This document shows, piece after piece, positions 8,598 through 15,943 of a DNA stretch of 27,711 bases. Both the position numbers and the translations under genes were made by a program. Within the stretch, counting starts at the first letter, position 1. Each line of letters opens with the position of its first letter. The notes beneath the pieces were generated by a model. That model made no database searches, was not told the DNA's origin, and saw only the letters and a program-made list of their open reading frames with translations. Source of the DNA: CAZMRW01 sp964568805 (GTDB lineage: Bacteria; Pseudomonadota; Gammaproteobacteria; Methylococcales; Methylomonadaceae); NCBI GenBank assembly GCA_964568805.1, contig CAZMRW010000061.1, positions 1 through 27,711 on the forward strand, read 5' to 3'.

Positions 8598-8740
8598 TAA
8601 CTGATTCGTTGCTTGTCAAACAGAATAGTTGAAAAAGGTAAAAAATAGACCATTCCGATTTCTTGATTGCTCCGACCAAGGATTCTGTCGATAAGGTTGC
8701 AATGCACGGTTCATTTGCCGCCAGTTGAGGCAGTTTTAGT

Positions 8741-9535
8741 CTAGTCCAGCGATTCGTTAGCGGCAGCCTGAAAAGCGGATTTTCGTCCTTTAACTGATTT
8801 AAAACGGATTCGTAGATTTTCCAATTTATTCAGCAATGGACTGGCGCCGCCCAAGGCGACTGCATCGACCAGGCAATACCAGGCGGCAACGCCGCTGGGC
8901 GGATTGCCTTGCGGCAGGTTCAGCACCGGATCGATTGCAGCCCATTTCCAGGTACCCACGGCCGTACCGATCAATTCCAGCCAGGTCGTGATAAAAAAAG
9001 CGGCCAGATAGACCATGGGCGAACGGCCCTTGAAAAGATAGATCAAAAAGACGCAAAACAGCAGAGCGCCGACCGAATCGCCCTGTTCCGCAAAGCCGCT
9101 AATTCCCCAAATCGACCATGCGCCGCAGACCATCACGACCAATGCGGCAATCGTTCGGGCATAGGTTAAAAACAAACCGGAACGCGCCAAAGCAACAGCG
9201 GTTAAATACACCATGCCGTGCCCCGGAGGCACGTACGCAGGAACGTTATGAAAACGGTAGGTATAACCGCCCATAAAGGGTGACGCAAAGTGTTCGCCGA
9301 TAGTGGCAAAGGCTACAGCGATACCCACCTGCATTCTTATTTCCCGGTTCTCTCCGAGCAGCAAAGCCAGCAAAAACATCCAGCCGCAAATACCCAGCGC
9401 GTTCTGTTTTATCATGTCCGCGTTGGCATCACTTAGCAAACAGACCGCAACGCAAAAAAAAGTAAATATCGCGATAAAGTAATCCCGTTTTCTATGGGGA
9501 TAAGCTTTATTAATTTGTGGAAAATGCCTTAGCAC
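8741..9535 (-). CDS. Unassigned polytopic membrane protein
   Basis: I do not recognise a named family with confidence. The product of about 264 residues has roughly seven hydrophobic segments and a basic N-terminus and C-terminus. Two stretches look like internally related conserved cores: EHFASPFMGGYTYR and LELIGTAVGTWKWA, each an acidic residue in a helix followed by Gly-rich and aromatic residues. A third, PQGNPPSGVAAWYCLVDA, is rich in Gly and Pro. The pattern of Glu plus G-Y/W-x-Y/W distantly resembles carotenoid-hydratase-type membrane enzymes (CruF), but this is only a guess. The frame opens at a GTG at 9541; the GTG at 9535 is preferred because a GAGGT ribosome site precedes it. It is probably transcribed with the yqaA-like gene 66 bp upstream. 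Confidence 0.7.
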   Translation of the reverse strand: MLRHFPQINKAYPHRKRDYFIAIFTFFCVAVCLLSDANADMIKQNALGICGWMFLLALLLGENREIRMQVGIAVAFATIGEHFASPFMGGYTYRFHNVPAYVPPGHGMVYLTAVALARSGLFLTYARTIAALVVMVCGAWSIWGISGFAEQGDSVGALLFCVFLIYLFKGRSPMVYLAAFFITTWLELIGTAVGTWKWAAIDPVLNLPQGNPPSGVAAWYCLVDAVALGGASPLLNKLENLRIRFKSVKGRKSAFQAAANESLD

Positions 9536-9601
9536 AATCACCTCAGTGGTTATACATTATGTTGGTGTGTTCGCCGTCAGTGACGTTTTTTGTTCCCAGG
9601 T

Positions 9602-10027
9602 TTAGACAAACAGCCAGGCAATCGCCGCATATCGGCCGAGTTTTCCCAGCATGATTGCCAAACAACCTGATACTATCGGAAACCTTAGCCACCCCCCGGC
9701 AAAACAGAATGCGTCCCCGATCACCGGAAGCCAGGACAAAAGCAGAGCCCAGGCGCCTCGTTTTCTGACTATATCCAGCGCTTTCTGATTTTTCGCGGAC
9801 AGCATGGGGGCAAGCGGAAATTTTTTTGCCGCTAACATGCCAAGTCCCCAGGTGGTCATGGCTCCCAAGGTATTGCCTATCGTAGCGACCAGAACCAAAT
9901 GCTCCGATTGATAATAACCTTCCGTCACCATATAAGCCAATACCGCTTCAGATCCGCCGGGGGCGATGGTTGAGGAAACAAACGCGCTTAAAAACAACCC
10001 GCCTATTTCAAGCCATGTCTCATGCAC
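9602..10027 (-). CDS. YqaA/DedA-like (VTT-domain) inner-membrane protein
   Basis: A small integral membrane protein of the YqaA group of the DedA/SNARE-associated (VTT) superfamily. Members are implicated in lipid scrambling or undecaprenyl-phosphate recycling and in membrane homeostasis; the precise role of YqaA is not settled. The 141-residue length is normal for the group. Diagnostic stretches are FLSAFVSSTIAPGGSEAVL, GNTLGAMTTWGLG, SWLPVIGDAFCFAGGWLR and GKLGRYAAIAW, which together form the re-entrant helix pattern of the fold. Translation probably starts at GTG (10027) with an AGGTG about nine bases upstream. It lies between the terminator of the cupredoxin gene and the unassigned membrane protein gene. 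Confidence 0.85.
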   Translation of the reverse strand: MHETWLEIGGLFLSAFVSSTIAPGGSEAVLAYMVTEGYYQSEHLVLVATIGNTLGAMTTWGLGMLAAKKFPLAPMLSAKNQKALDIVRKRGAWALLLSWLPVIGDAFCFAGGWLRFPIVSGCLAIMLGKLGRYAAIAWLFV

Positions 10028-10112
10028 TAGAGCGGCACCTGTTTAACACTCATAATGATCAAGTCGATCGAAACTCTGCAATTCACTAGGAAATATAAGC
10101 GAGCGAACTATC

Positions 10113-10149
10113 AAAAAAAACCCCTGCGTTTTTTGGAACACAGGGGTTT
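10113..10149 (-). terminator. Intrinsic terminator of the cupredoxin gene
   Basis: Read on the minus strand, the arm AAACCCCTG pairs with CAGGGGTTT (10118-10126 with 10141-10149), with extra pairs GTT/AAC inside, and the second arm runs into a stretch of eight T. It lies about 20 bp after the cupredoxin stop, as expected for a strong rho-independent terminator. Confidence 0.9.
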
Positions 10150-10169
10150 GTATTTCAAATTGAAGTTAA

Positions 10170-11075
10170 TTAATTACCCGGCAGTATTTTGGACTTGTTT
10201 GAAAAAACCATCTTGACCAATTTGGCAATCTGCTTTACTAAAAACTCAATCAGCGACCGCAGCAGATCAAAAACATAAGCGATTGCTTCTGATACACTCA
10301 TCCCCTTGAATTTTCTGGCCAAAAAAGGCGCCAGCAATAATCCGACCGCCAACCCGATAACCGTAAGGCCTGAAATGCCGGGCTCTTCCTGTGCCGGAGG
10401 CGCAGATAACGGAGCCTTGGCTGGGGCAACCGGGGCCGCTAACGCAGGCATCGGTTCAGCAGCTTTTTGGGCCTCTAAAGTCTTTAGATCGGCTTTATAA
10501 TCATCCGGTATGACATAAGCTGTCACACCAGGAATGCTGGGCAGATCTCCAGCGCCCTTACCCACCTTGAGCTGCGCCTTCATGCCTTTTTCCATATGCT
10601 GGGCGATATCGCAATGCACCAGATAGGTTTGATCGCCGGGAGGCAGAATCAACGTCCCGGAAATTTTTGCAGGGCCGCTGACTTCCAAATGAAACATACC
10701 TTTCGGGTATAAATACTTGGGCAAACCATGCATCATCCATTGGTGCCTGATATTATCTTCATTGATAAAATTAACGGTTAATTTTGTGCAGGGCTTAAAA
10801 TTGAACTCTTGGGTATCGAAGGCATACATCCTGCCCGGAAATTTTTCGGCGTATTTATGACCGGCATGAACGGTTATCTCCTTGGTTTCTGAAATCTTAT
10901 CACAGCCACCCGGGAGCTTATCGGTATTCTGACCCATCACCATGCCGCCTGCCATGTCCATTAAGTGACCATCACCGTGATCCATGAGCATCTTGCTGTG
11001 ATCCTCATATTCCTGCGCTGTTAGCGGCGCAGAAAATCCAAGAACCAACGCTCCAACCAACAATAACTTCACCAT
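10170..11075 (-). CDS. Membrane-anchored periplasmic cupredoxin-domain copper protein
   Basis: The 301-residue product has a signal peptide (1-20, cleavage after LTA). A Met/His-rich segment follows (DHSKMLMDHGDGHLMDM, 25-41), then a cupredoxin domain (about 60-175), an Ala/Pro linker (205-232), one membrane helix (about 235-253) and an amphipathic basic tail. The domain resembles the last domain of multicopper oxidases: HQWMMHG (H111) and HCDIAQHMEKGM, where C155, H160 and M165 would be type 1 copper ligands. The position that binds the trinuclear cluster in oxidases is Asp156 instead of His, so electron transfer or copper handling is more likely than oxidase activity. The frame is open to 11135, but the ATG at 11075 has AGAGGA eight bases upstream and begins the signal peptide. 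Terminators flank it, so it is monocistronic. Confidence 0.85.
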   Translation of the reverse strand: MVKLLLVGALVLGFSAPLTAQEYEDHSKMLMDHGDGHLMDMAGGMVMGQNTDKLPGGCDKISETKEITVHAGHKYAEKFPGRMYAFDTQEFNFKPCTKLTVNFINEDNIRHQWMMHGLPKYLYPKGMFHLEVSGPAKISGTLILPPGDQTYLVHCDIAQHMEKGMKAQLKVGKGAGDLPSIPGVTAYVIPDDYKADLKTLEAQKAAEPMPALAAPVAPAKAPLSAPPAQEEPGISGLTVIGLAVGLLLAPFLARKFKGMSVSEAIAYVFDLLRSLIEFLVKQIAKLVKMVFSNKSKILPGN

Positions 11076-11143
11076 TATTTTTTCCTCTTTGCTACGATAA
11101 AACCTATGCACGATTAAGACCGCCAGTGTTAGCACGCCTTTTT

Positions 11144-11175
11144 AAAAAGCGGGTGAGGGCTGTTCACCCTCACCC
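11144..11175 (-). terminator. Intrinsic terminator between the two copper-region genes
   Basis: On the minus strand GGGTGAGGG (11167-11175) and CCCTCACCC (11151-11159) form a perfect 9-bp G+C-rich stem with a 7-base loop, followed by GC and five T. It lies about 95 bp after the stop of the upstream 196-residue gene and 70 bp before the cupredoxin start. The cupredoxin gene therefore needs its own promoter in that 70-bp gap, where I see no convincing -35/-10 pair. Confidence 0.85.
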
Positions 11176-11269
11176 TTATACTCTCATGATGAGAGAAATT
11201 TGTTTGCCGCAACCAGATGCCCTTTTATCTATCGGACGAAAGCCATCTTGTCCAGGCAAATAATGCAGA

Positions 11270-11860
11270 TTAGCTTTTTGCTTTACCAATCAAGCCATCA
11301 ATTTTGCTTTTAAATGTCGCATTAGACAGATACAGCATATACAGACCGGCTAAACCGAAAAGCAAATAGAGCAGATAGCTGCTGGTTTTTGTCGCCTGAC
11401 CGGCACCTGCAGTGAAACTCATATGAGCGTCCAGCCGCTCCCCTTGATCAGGCACCAGAGTGATGTGAATCAGATATTTACCGGGATCTGGCACACCATT
11501 TGGCAGTTCCAGATTCACCGTGCCTGATTTATGTTTCTTTGACGGCAGAAAGAAAACCCGGGTGCCTTCCGGCTCCTTCGTCACCTCAAATTCAATCGAC
11601 ATATTTCTGTAACGCATGTCCTGATAGTCGAATACCAGTTGTGTCGGAGTCGCTGAACCGGGCAGACTGCCGCAAAATTCTTCAGCCGGATATGCTTTCG
11701 GCTGATAAGCTGTGTAATGAATCCAGTGTGAGGGTTCCAGTTCAAACTTGCATTGATCGGTATCGGTGCCGGCGGCACCGCCATGCGCCCACAACGTTGC
11801 TGAAAACAACAGGCCCAGCACCCCTAGAAAACCTTTTGTTAATAATTGCTCTCTGTTCAT
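11270..11860 (-). CDS. Exported, C-terminally membrane-anchored protein with predicted N-terminal His
   Basis: I do not recognise a named family. The 196-residue product has a clear signal peptide (1-25) with the predicted cut in TLWA/HGGAAG, which would leave His26 as the first mature residue. A beta-rich periplasmic domain follows (about 36-150). It has two cysteines (C37, C63) suitable for a disulfide and several histidines (H45, H48, H110, H132, H146). There is one membrane helix (about 161-178) and a basic cytoplasmic tail. The layout (signal peptide, small periplasmic domain, single C-terminal anchor) recalls accessory copper proteins such as PmoD, but I see no PmoD metal motif. Its ribosome site GGAAGG is six bases before the ATG. 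It is divergent from pgi across a 269-bp AT-rich gap and precedes the cupredoxin gene. Confidence 0.72.
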   Translation of the reverse strand: MNREQLLTKGFLGVLGLLFSATLWAHGGAAGTDTDQCKFELEPSHWIHYTAYQPKAYPAEEFCGSLPGSATPTQLVFDYQDMRYRNMSIEFEVTKEPEGTRVFFLPSKKHKSGTVNLELPNGVPDPGKYLIHITLVPDQGERLDAHMSFTAGAGQATKTSSYLLYLLFGLAGLYMLYLSNATFKSKIDGLIGKAKS

Positions 11861-12064
11861 AATACCTTCCAGTTTTGATAAAATTATTATTATTAAAATA
11901 AAATGTTTTTTACGCTTGTGCCAATCAAAATAACCGTAATTTGAATATAGTCAATAGCAGAAAACCCACTCTAGCACATCAAAACAGACAAATAAAGGAA
12001 TTGATCGAATAACTACCGTCACCGCCAGCAACCATTAGCAAATAATAATGCTCTGATTGCGCTA

Positions 12065-12093
12065 TTGCCATCCTTGCGTCCTTTTCGTAGACT
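12065..12093 (+). promoter_or_regulatory. Predicted sigma70 promoter of pgi
   Basis: TTGCCA (12065-12070), a 17-bp spacer and TAGACT (12088-12093) lie 36 bp before the pgi ATG. The rest of the 269-bp gap (11861-12129) is AT-rich. On the opposite strand TTGGCA with TATTTT about 17-18 bp on (around 11900-11932) could serve the divergent exported-protein gene. No further structure is evident there. Confidence 0.5.
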
Positions 12094-12129
12094 TAAGCAA
12101 CAATCATAATAAACTGGAGCTCCAAAAAC

Positions 12130-13767
12130 ATGTCATCTTTGACTACCTCTAAAGCTTGGACTGCATTACAAAACCATTTCGATCAAATCCGAAATCATTC
12201 GATGCGAGAAGCCTTTCAAAAAGACACTGATCGCTACAATAAGTTCTCACTCAAGTTTAATGACATTATTTTTGATTACTCCAAAAACAGAATAACCGAT
12301 GAAACTCTGCCATTACTGATTAATCTGGTTAAAGACAGAGAACTCGAAGCAAAAATCGACGCCATGTTTTCGGGAAAAATCATCAATACCACCGAGCACA
12401 GAGCCGTACTGCATACCGCCTTACGCAACCGCAGCAACGATCCGGTTTATTTCGAAGGCAAGGATGTCATGCCGGATATCAATCGGGTACTGGGGAAAAT
12501 GCGGACTTTCTGCGCCGCGGTTCGATCGGGCGAATGGAAAGGTTACACCGGCAAAGCCATTACCGATATCGTTAGCATCGGCATTGGCGGTTCAGGCCTT
12601 GGCCCTAAAATGGTTTCTACGGCGCTGACGCCTTATAGTTCCGGTTCTTTAAAAGTCCACTATGTATCCAATCTCGACCAAACCAATATCGTTGAAGCGT
12701 TAAAACCCTTGTCAGCCGAAACAACTTTATTCATCATTGCCTCCAAAGTTTTCAATACCCAGGAAACCATGATGAATGCGAAGTCAGCCCGGAACTGGTT
12801 TCTCGAGTTCGCGAAAGATTCCAAAGCGGTCGCCAAACACTTTGTTGCCATTTCGACCCACGCCGAAAATGTCATCAATTTCGGGATAGATCCCAATAAT
12901 ATGTTTGAGTTTTGGGATTGGGTGGGCGGACGCTATTCGCTCTGGTCTGCGGTAGGCTTATCGATCGCCTTATACGTCGGCATGGATAATTTTGAAGCGT
13001 TGCTGCAAGGCGCCCATGAAGCCGACCAGCACTTCCGCCAAACGCCGTTTGAACGGAATATCCCGGTCGTTATGGCATTGCTCGGCATCTGGTATAACAA
13101 TTTTTTTGATGCCGATTCTCATGCCTTGATTCCTTACGACCAGTCCATGAGATATTTTTCGGACTACCTGCAACAACTCGATATGGAAAGCAATGGCAAA
13201 AGCATCACCATGGAAGGCGAAGCGGTCGATTACAGCACCGGTCCTATCATATGGGGACAACCGGGAACGAACGGTCAGCATGCGTTTTTCCAGTTAATCC
13301 ATCAGGGCACCAAGCTGATTCCCTGCGATTTCATGGTGGCCGCAAACAGTCATTACCCTCTGCCGGAACATCACGACATGCTGGTGTCCAATTATCTGGC
13401 GCAACCGGAAGCATTGATGAACGGAATCACCGCTGAAGAAGTGAAACAAAAGCTGACACCAGAAGAACGGGGCGATCCCGTCCTGGTCGCCTCCAAAGTA
13501 TTTGAAGGCAATAAACCGTCAAATTCGTTCCTTTTCAAGCAATTGACCCCAAAAACCCTGGGCTCATTACTGGCATTCTATGAACATAAAGTATTTGTCC
13601 AGGGCGTCGTCTGGAACATCAACTCATTTGATCAAATGGGCGTGGAACTGGGCAAGGTATTGGCAAGAGCGATTTTACCGGAGTTGAAGAATCATGAAAA
13701 AATCACCAGCCACGACTGCTCGACCAATGCACTGATCAATACCTACAAGGAGTATCGGGAATCCTGA
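12130..13767 (+). CDS. pgi: Glucose-6-phosphate isomerase
   Basis: Interconverts glucose 6-phosphate and fructose 6-phosphate in the cytoplasm, linking glycolysis/gluconeogenesis to sugar-nucleotide and oxidative pentose pathways. In organisms using the ribulose monophosphate route it also feeds the fructose 6-phosphate pool. The 545-residue product is full length for the bacterial/eukaryotic PGI family. The phosphate-binding SIGIGGSGLGPKM is near residue 153, GGRYSLWSAVG near 266, and NGQHAFFQLIHQGT near 380 carries the catalytic His. The start is fixed by GGAG ten bases upstream. It stands alone on the plus strand between two minus-strand groups. Confidence 0.97.
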   Translation: MSSLTTSKAWTALQNHFDQIRNHSMREAFQKDTDRYNKFSLKFNDIIFDYSKNRITDETLPLLINLVKDRELEAKIDAMFSGKIINTTEHRAVLHTALRNRSNDPVYFEGKDVMPDINRVLGKMRTFCAAVRSGEWKGYTGKAITDIVSIGIGGSGLGPKMVSTALTPYSSGSLKVHYVSNLDQTNIVEALKPLSAETTLFIIASKVFNTQETMMNAKSARNWFLEFAKDSKAVAKHFVAISTHAENVINFGIDPNNMFEFWDWVGGRYSLWSAVGLSIALYVGMDNFEALLQGAHEADQHFRQTPFERNIPVVMALLGIWYNNFFDADSHALIPYDQSMRYFSDYLQQLDMESNGKSITMEGEAVDYSTGPIIWGQPGTNGQHAFFQLIHQGTKLIPCDFMVAANSHYPLPEHHDMLVSNYLAQPEALMNGITAEEVKQKLTPEERGDPVLVASKVFEGNKPSNSFLFKQLTPKTLGSLLAFYEHKVFVQGVVWNINSFDQMGVELGKVLARAILPELKNHEKITSHDCSTNALINTYKEYRES

Positions 13768-13813
13768 TCCTCATACCCCGACTAAAAAAAACCGATACTC
13801 TGGCGGAAGGTTG

Positions 13814-13840
13814 AAAAGCCATCTGTCAGCGTCTGGCTTT
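13814..13840 (-). terminator. Weak terminator-like hairpin at the tadA/pgi convergent end
   Basis: AAAGCCA and TGGCTTT (13814-13820 and 13834-13840) form a 7-bp stem around the tadA stop codon. On the minus strand the second arm ends in TTTT followed by C, a short U-tract only. It overlaps the last codons of tadA. This is the only hairpin seen in the 58-bp convergent gap region. Confidence 0.35.
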
Positions 13841-14287
13841 AAAAAAATCCTTCAACACATCCGAACATACCGTTTCCAGCACGCCGCCTTCCCAATTGAC
13901 CCGATGATTTAAAAAATCGGCATCGCAGAGAGTGAGCGCATGACAAACCGCTCCGCGTTTAGGATCGAAGGCTCCAAACACCAGACGCCTGATACGTGCA
14001 TGACTGATTGCCCCCATGCACATAACACAAGGCTCCAGCGTCACATAAAGAGTCGCATCGACCAGCCGGTAATTCTCCAACGCCAAACCTGCCTGGCGCA
14101 GCGCTGTTATTTCAGCATGAGCCGTCGGATCATGCGTGACGATCGAGCGGTTCCAGCCTTCGGCAATACACTGCCCCTCTTTAACGACAACCGCGCCGAC
14201 CGGCACTTCGCCTTCCTGCTCGGCCCGTTGCGCCAGACGGATGGCATGGCGCATCCAGGCTTCATCAGCCTTATCCGTTATTCCCAT
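13826..14287 (-). CDS. tadA: tRNA-specific adenosine deaminase
   Basis: Deaminates adenosine 34 to inosine in tRNA-Arg(ACG), allowing wobble decoding. The 153-residue product has the cytidine/deoxycytidylate deaminase zinc site in normal form: TAHAE (H57, catalytic E59) and EPCVMC (C87, C90). The start ATG lies inside the last codons of guaA (10-bp overlap), so it is probably co-translated with guaA. No separate ribosome site is evident. The zinc site is common to guanine deaminases as well, but the HAEI, ENYRL and PCVMCMGA pattern and the length match TadA. Confidence 0.93.
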   Translation of the reverse strand: MGITDKADEAWMRHAIRLAQRAEQEGEVPVGAVVVKEGQCIAEGWNRSIVTHDPTAHAEITALRQAGLALENYRLVDATLYVTLEPCVMCMGAISHARIRRLVFGAFDPKRGAVCHALTLCDADFLNHRVNWEGGVLETVCSDVLKDFFKARR

Positions 14288-15864
14288 TCGATGGTTGCGG
14301 GAGGCTTGCCTGAAATATCATATGTCACCCGGGAAATGCCCGGCACTTCATTAATAATGCGCCGGGAAATCAGATCAAGAAAGTCATAAGGCAAATGCGC
14401 CCAGCGAGCGGTCATAAAATCAATTGTTTCGACGGCGCGTATCGCAACAACATAATCATAGCGCCGGCCGTCGCCCATCACGCCGACCGACTTGACCGGT
14501 AAAAATACCGCGAAGGCCTGACTGACTTTATGATAAAGATCATGGCGATACAGCTCTTCTATGAAAATTGCATCGGCCTGGCGCAATAAATCCGCATAGT
14601 CCTTTCTAACTTCACCAAGAATTCTGACACCCAGGCCGGGTCCTGGAAACGGATGACGATAAACCATATCGGCGGGCAACCCCAGTTCCAGCCCCAGCTT
14701 CCTCACCTCGTCCTTAAACAGCTCGCGTAACGGCTCGACCAGCTTCAACGCCATATTTTCCGGCAAGCCGCCGACATTGTGATGCGATTTTATCAAATGG
14801 GCTTTACCACTTTTCGAGCCCGCGGACTCAATCACATCGGGATATATAGTCCCCTGCGCCAGCCAAAGGGCGTCGGTTAACTTCCCCGCCTCCTCGTCAA
14901 ATATGTCGATAAACAGACTGCCGATAATTTTGCGCTTGTGTTCGGGGTCGGCAACGCCGCGCAACGCATCCAGATAACGCTGCTCTGCATTCACACGGAT
15001 GACCTTGATACCCATATGCTCGGCAAACATGGCCATAACCTGGTCGCCTTCATGCAGGCGCAGCAAGCCGGTATCAACGAAGACACAGGTCAGCTGATCG
15101 CCGATGGCCTTATGTAATAGCGCCGCCACTACCGACGAATCGACGCCTCCGGACAAGCCCAATACCACTTGGTCAGTGCCGACTTTGGCACGCACCGCCT
15201 GAATACCGTCGTCGATTATGTTGTCCGCTGTCCACAACGCCTCGCAGCCGCAAATATCCAACGCGAATCGGGACAATATTCGCCCGCCCTGCTTCGTATG
15301 CGTCACTTCCGGATGGAACTGCAAGCCATAATAACCTCGTTCGTCATCGGCAATGCCGGCAATCGGAGCGCCGTCCGAACTGGCAATCAGCTTGAATCCG
15401 TCGGGCAATGCAACGACACGGTCGCCATGGCTCATCCACACATCCAATAGACCATAGCCTTCCGGGGACAGATGATCTTCGATCCCGGCCAGCAATCGGG
15501 AATGTCCGCGAGCCCTGATTTGGGCATAGCCAAACTCCCTGTGATCGGACGATTCGACCTTGCCGCCCAGTTGTTCGGTCATGGTTTGCAGACCATAACA
15601 AATGCCCAGCACCGGCACACCGGCTTTAAACACGCATTGCGGCGCTCTCGGCGTATGGCTGCTGGTCACCGTTTCCGGACCGCCGGACAGGATGATCCCA
15701 TTTGCCGAAAATTTCATGATGCTTTCGTCGCTGGCTTCGCACGAGTAGATTTCACAATAAACACCAATTTCCCGAATACGACGAGCAATTAACTGGGTAT
15801 ATTGCGAACCGAAATCCAGGATTAGAATTCTGTCTTTATGGATATTTGCGGGCTGCTGTGGCAT
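14278..15864 (-). CDS. guaA: GMP synthase (glutamine-hydrolysing)
   Basis: Aminates XMP to GMP using glutamine and ATP, the last step of guanine nucleotide synthesis. The 528-residue product has three parts. The class I glutamine amidotransferase has GICYGLQ (nucleophile C89) and QFHPEV. The ATP pyrophosphatase has the P-loop GLSGGVDSS near 235. The C-terminal dimerisation domain has PFPGPGLGVRILG and ends in TIEWE, as is usual. The frame is open to 15900, but that extension runs into the upstream terminator hairpin; the ATG at 15864 gives the normal length. The upstream neighbour is guaB, which makes its substrate. Confidence 0.97.
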   Translation of the reverse strand: MPQQPANIHKDRILILDFGSQYTQLIARRIREIGVYCEIYSCEASDESIMKFSANGIILSGGPETVTSSHTPRAPQCVFKAGVPVLGICYGLQTMTEQLGGKVESSDHREFGYAQIRARGHSRLLAGIEDHLSPEGYGLLDVWMSHGDRVVALPDGFKLIASSDGAPIAGIADDERGYYGLQFHPEVTHTKQGGRILSRFALDICGCEALWTADNIIDDGIQAVRAKVGTDQVVLGLSGGVDSSVVAALLHKAIGDQLTCVFVDTGLLRLHEGDQVMAMFAEHMGIKVIRVNAEQRYLDALRGVADPEHKRKIIGSLFIDIFDEEAGKLTDALWLAQGTIYPDVIESAGSKSGKAHLIKSHHNVGGLPENMALKLVEPLRELFKDEVRKLGLELGLPADMVYRHPFPGPGLGVRILGEVRKDYADLLRQADAIFIEELYRHDLYHKVSQAFAVFLPVKSVGVMGDGRRYDYVVAIRAVETIDFMTARWAHLPYDFLDLISRRIINEVPGISRVTYDISGKPPATIEWE

Positions 15865-15889
15865 GACGATAAAACTCGATGATGATCTG

Positions 15890-15921
15890 CTAAAAAACAA
15901 AGGGCTCCGATGAGAGCCCTT
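15890..15921 (-). terminator. Terminator or attenuator hairpin between guaB and guaA
   Basis: On the minus strand AAGGGCTC and GAGCCCTT (15914-15921 and 15900-15907) form a perfect 8-bp stem with a 6-base loop, followed by TTTGTTTTTT. It lies about 22 bp after the guaB stop and 26 bp before the guaA ATG. It would stop or thin transcription between the two purine genes. No separate guaA promoter fits well in the remaining space. Confidence 0.8.
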
Positions 15922-15943
15922 ATGCGCGACTTAATGGCGGATG

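Noticed and set aside
10170..11860. Naming the two copper-region proteins PmoD/AmoD or calling this a methane monooxygenase locus
   Set aside because: No pmoCAB genes are in the window and I cannot see the PmoD copper motif in either protein; only the general layout is similar.
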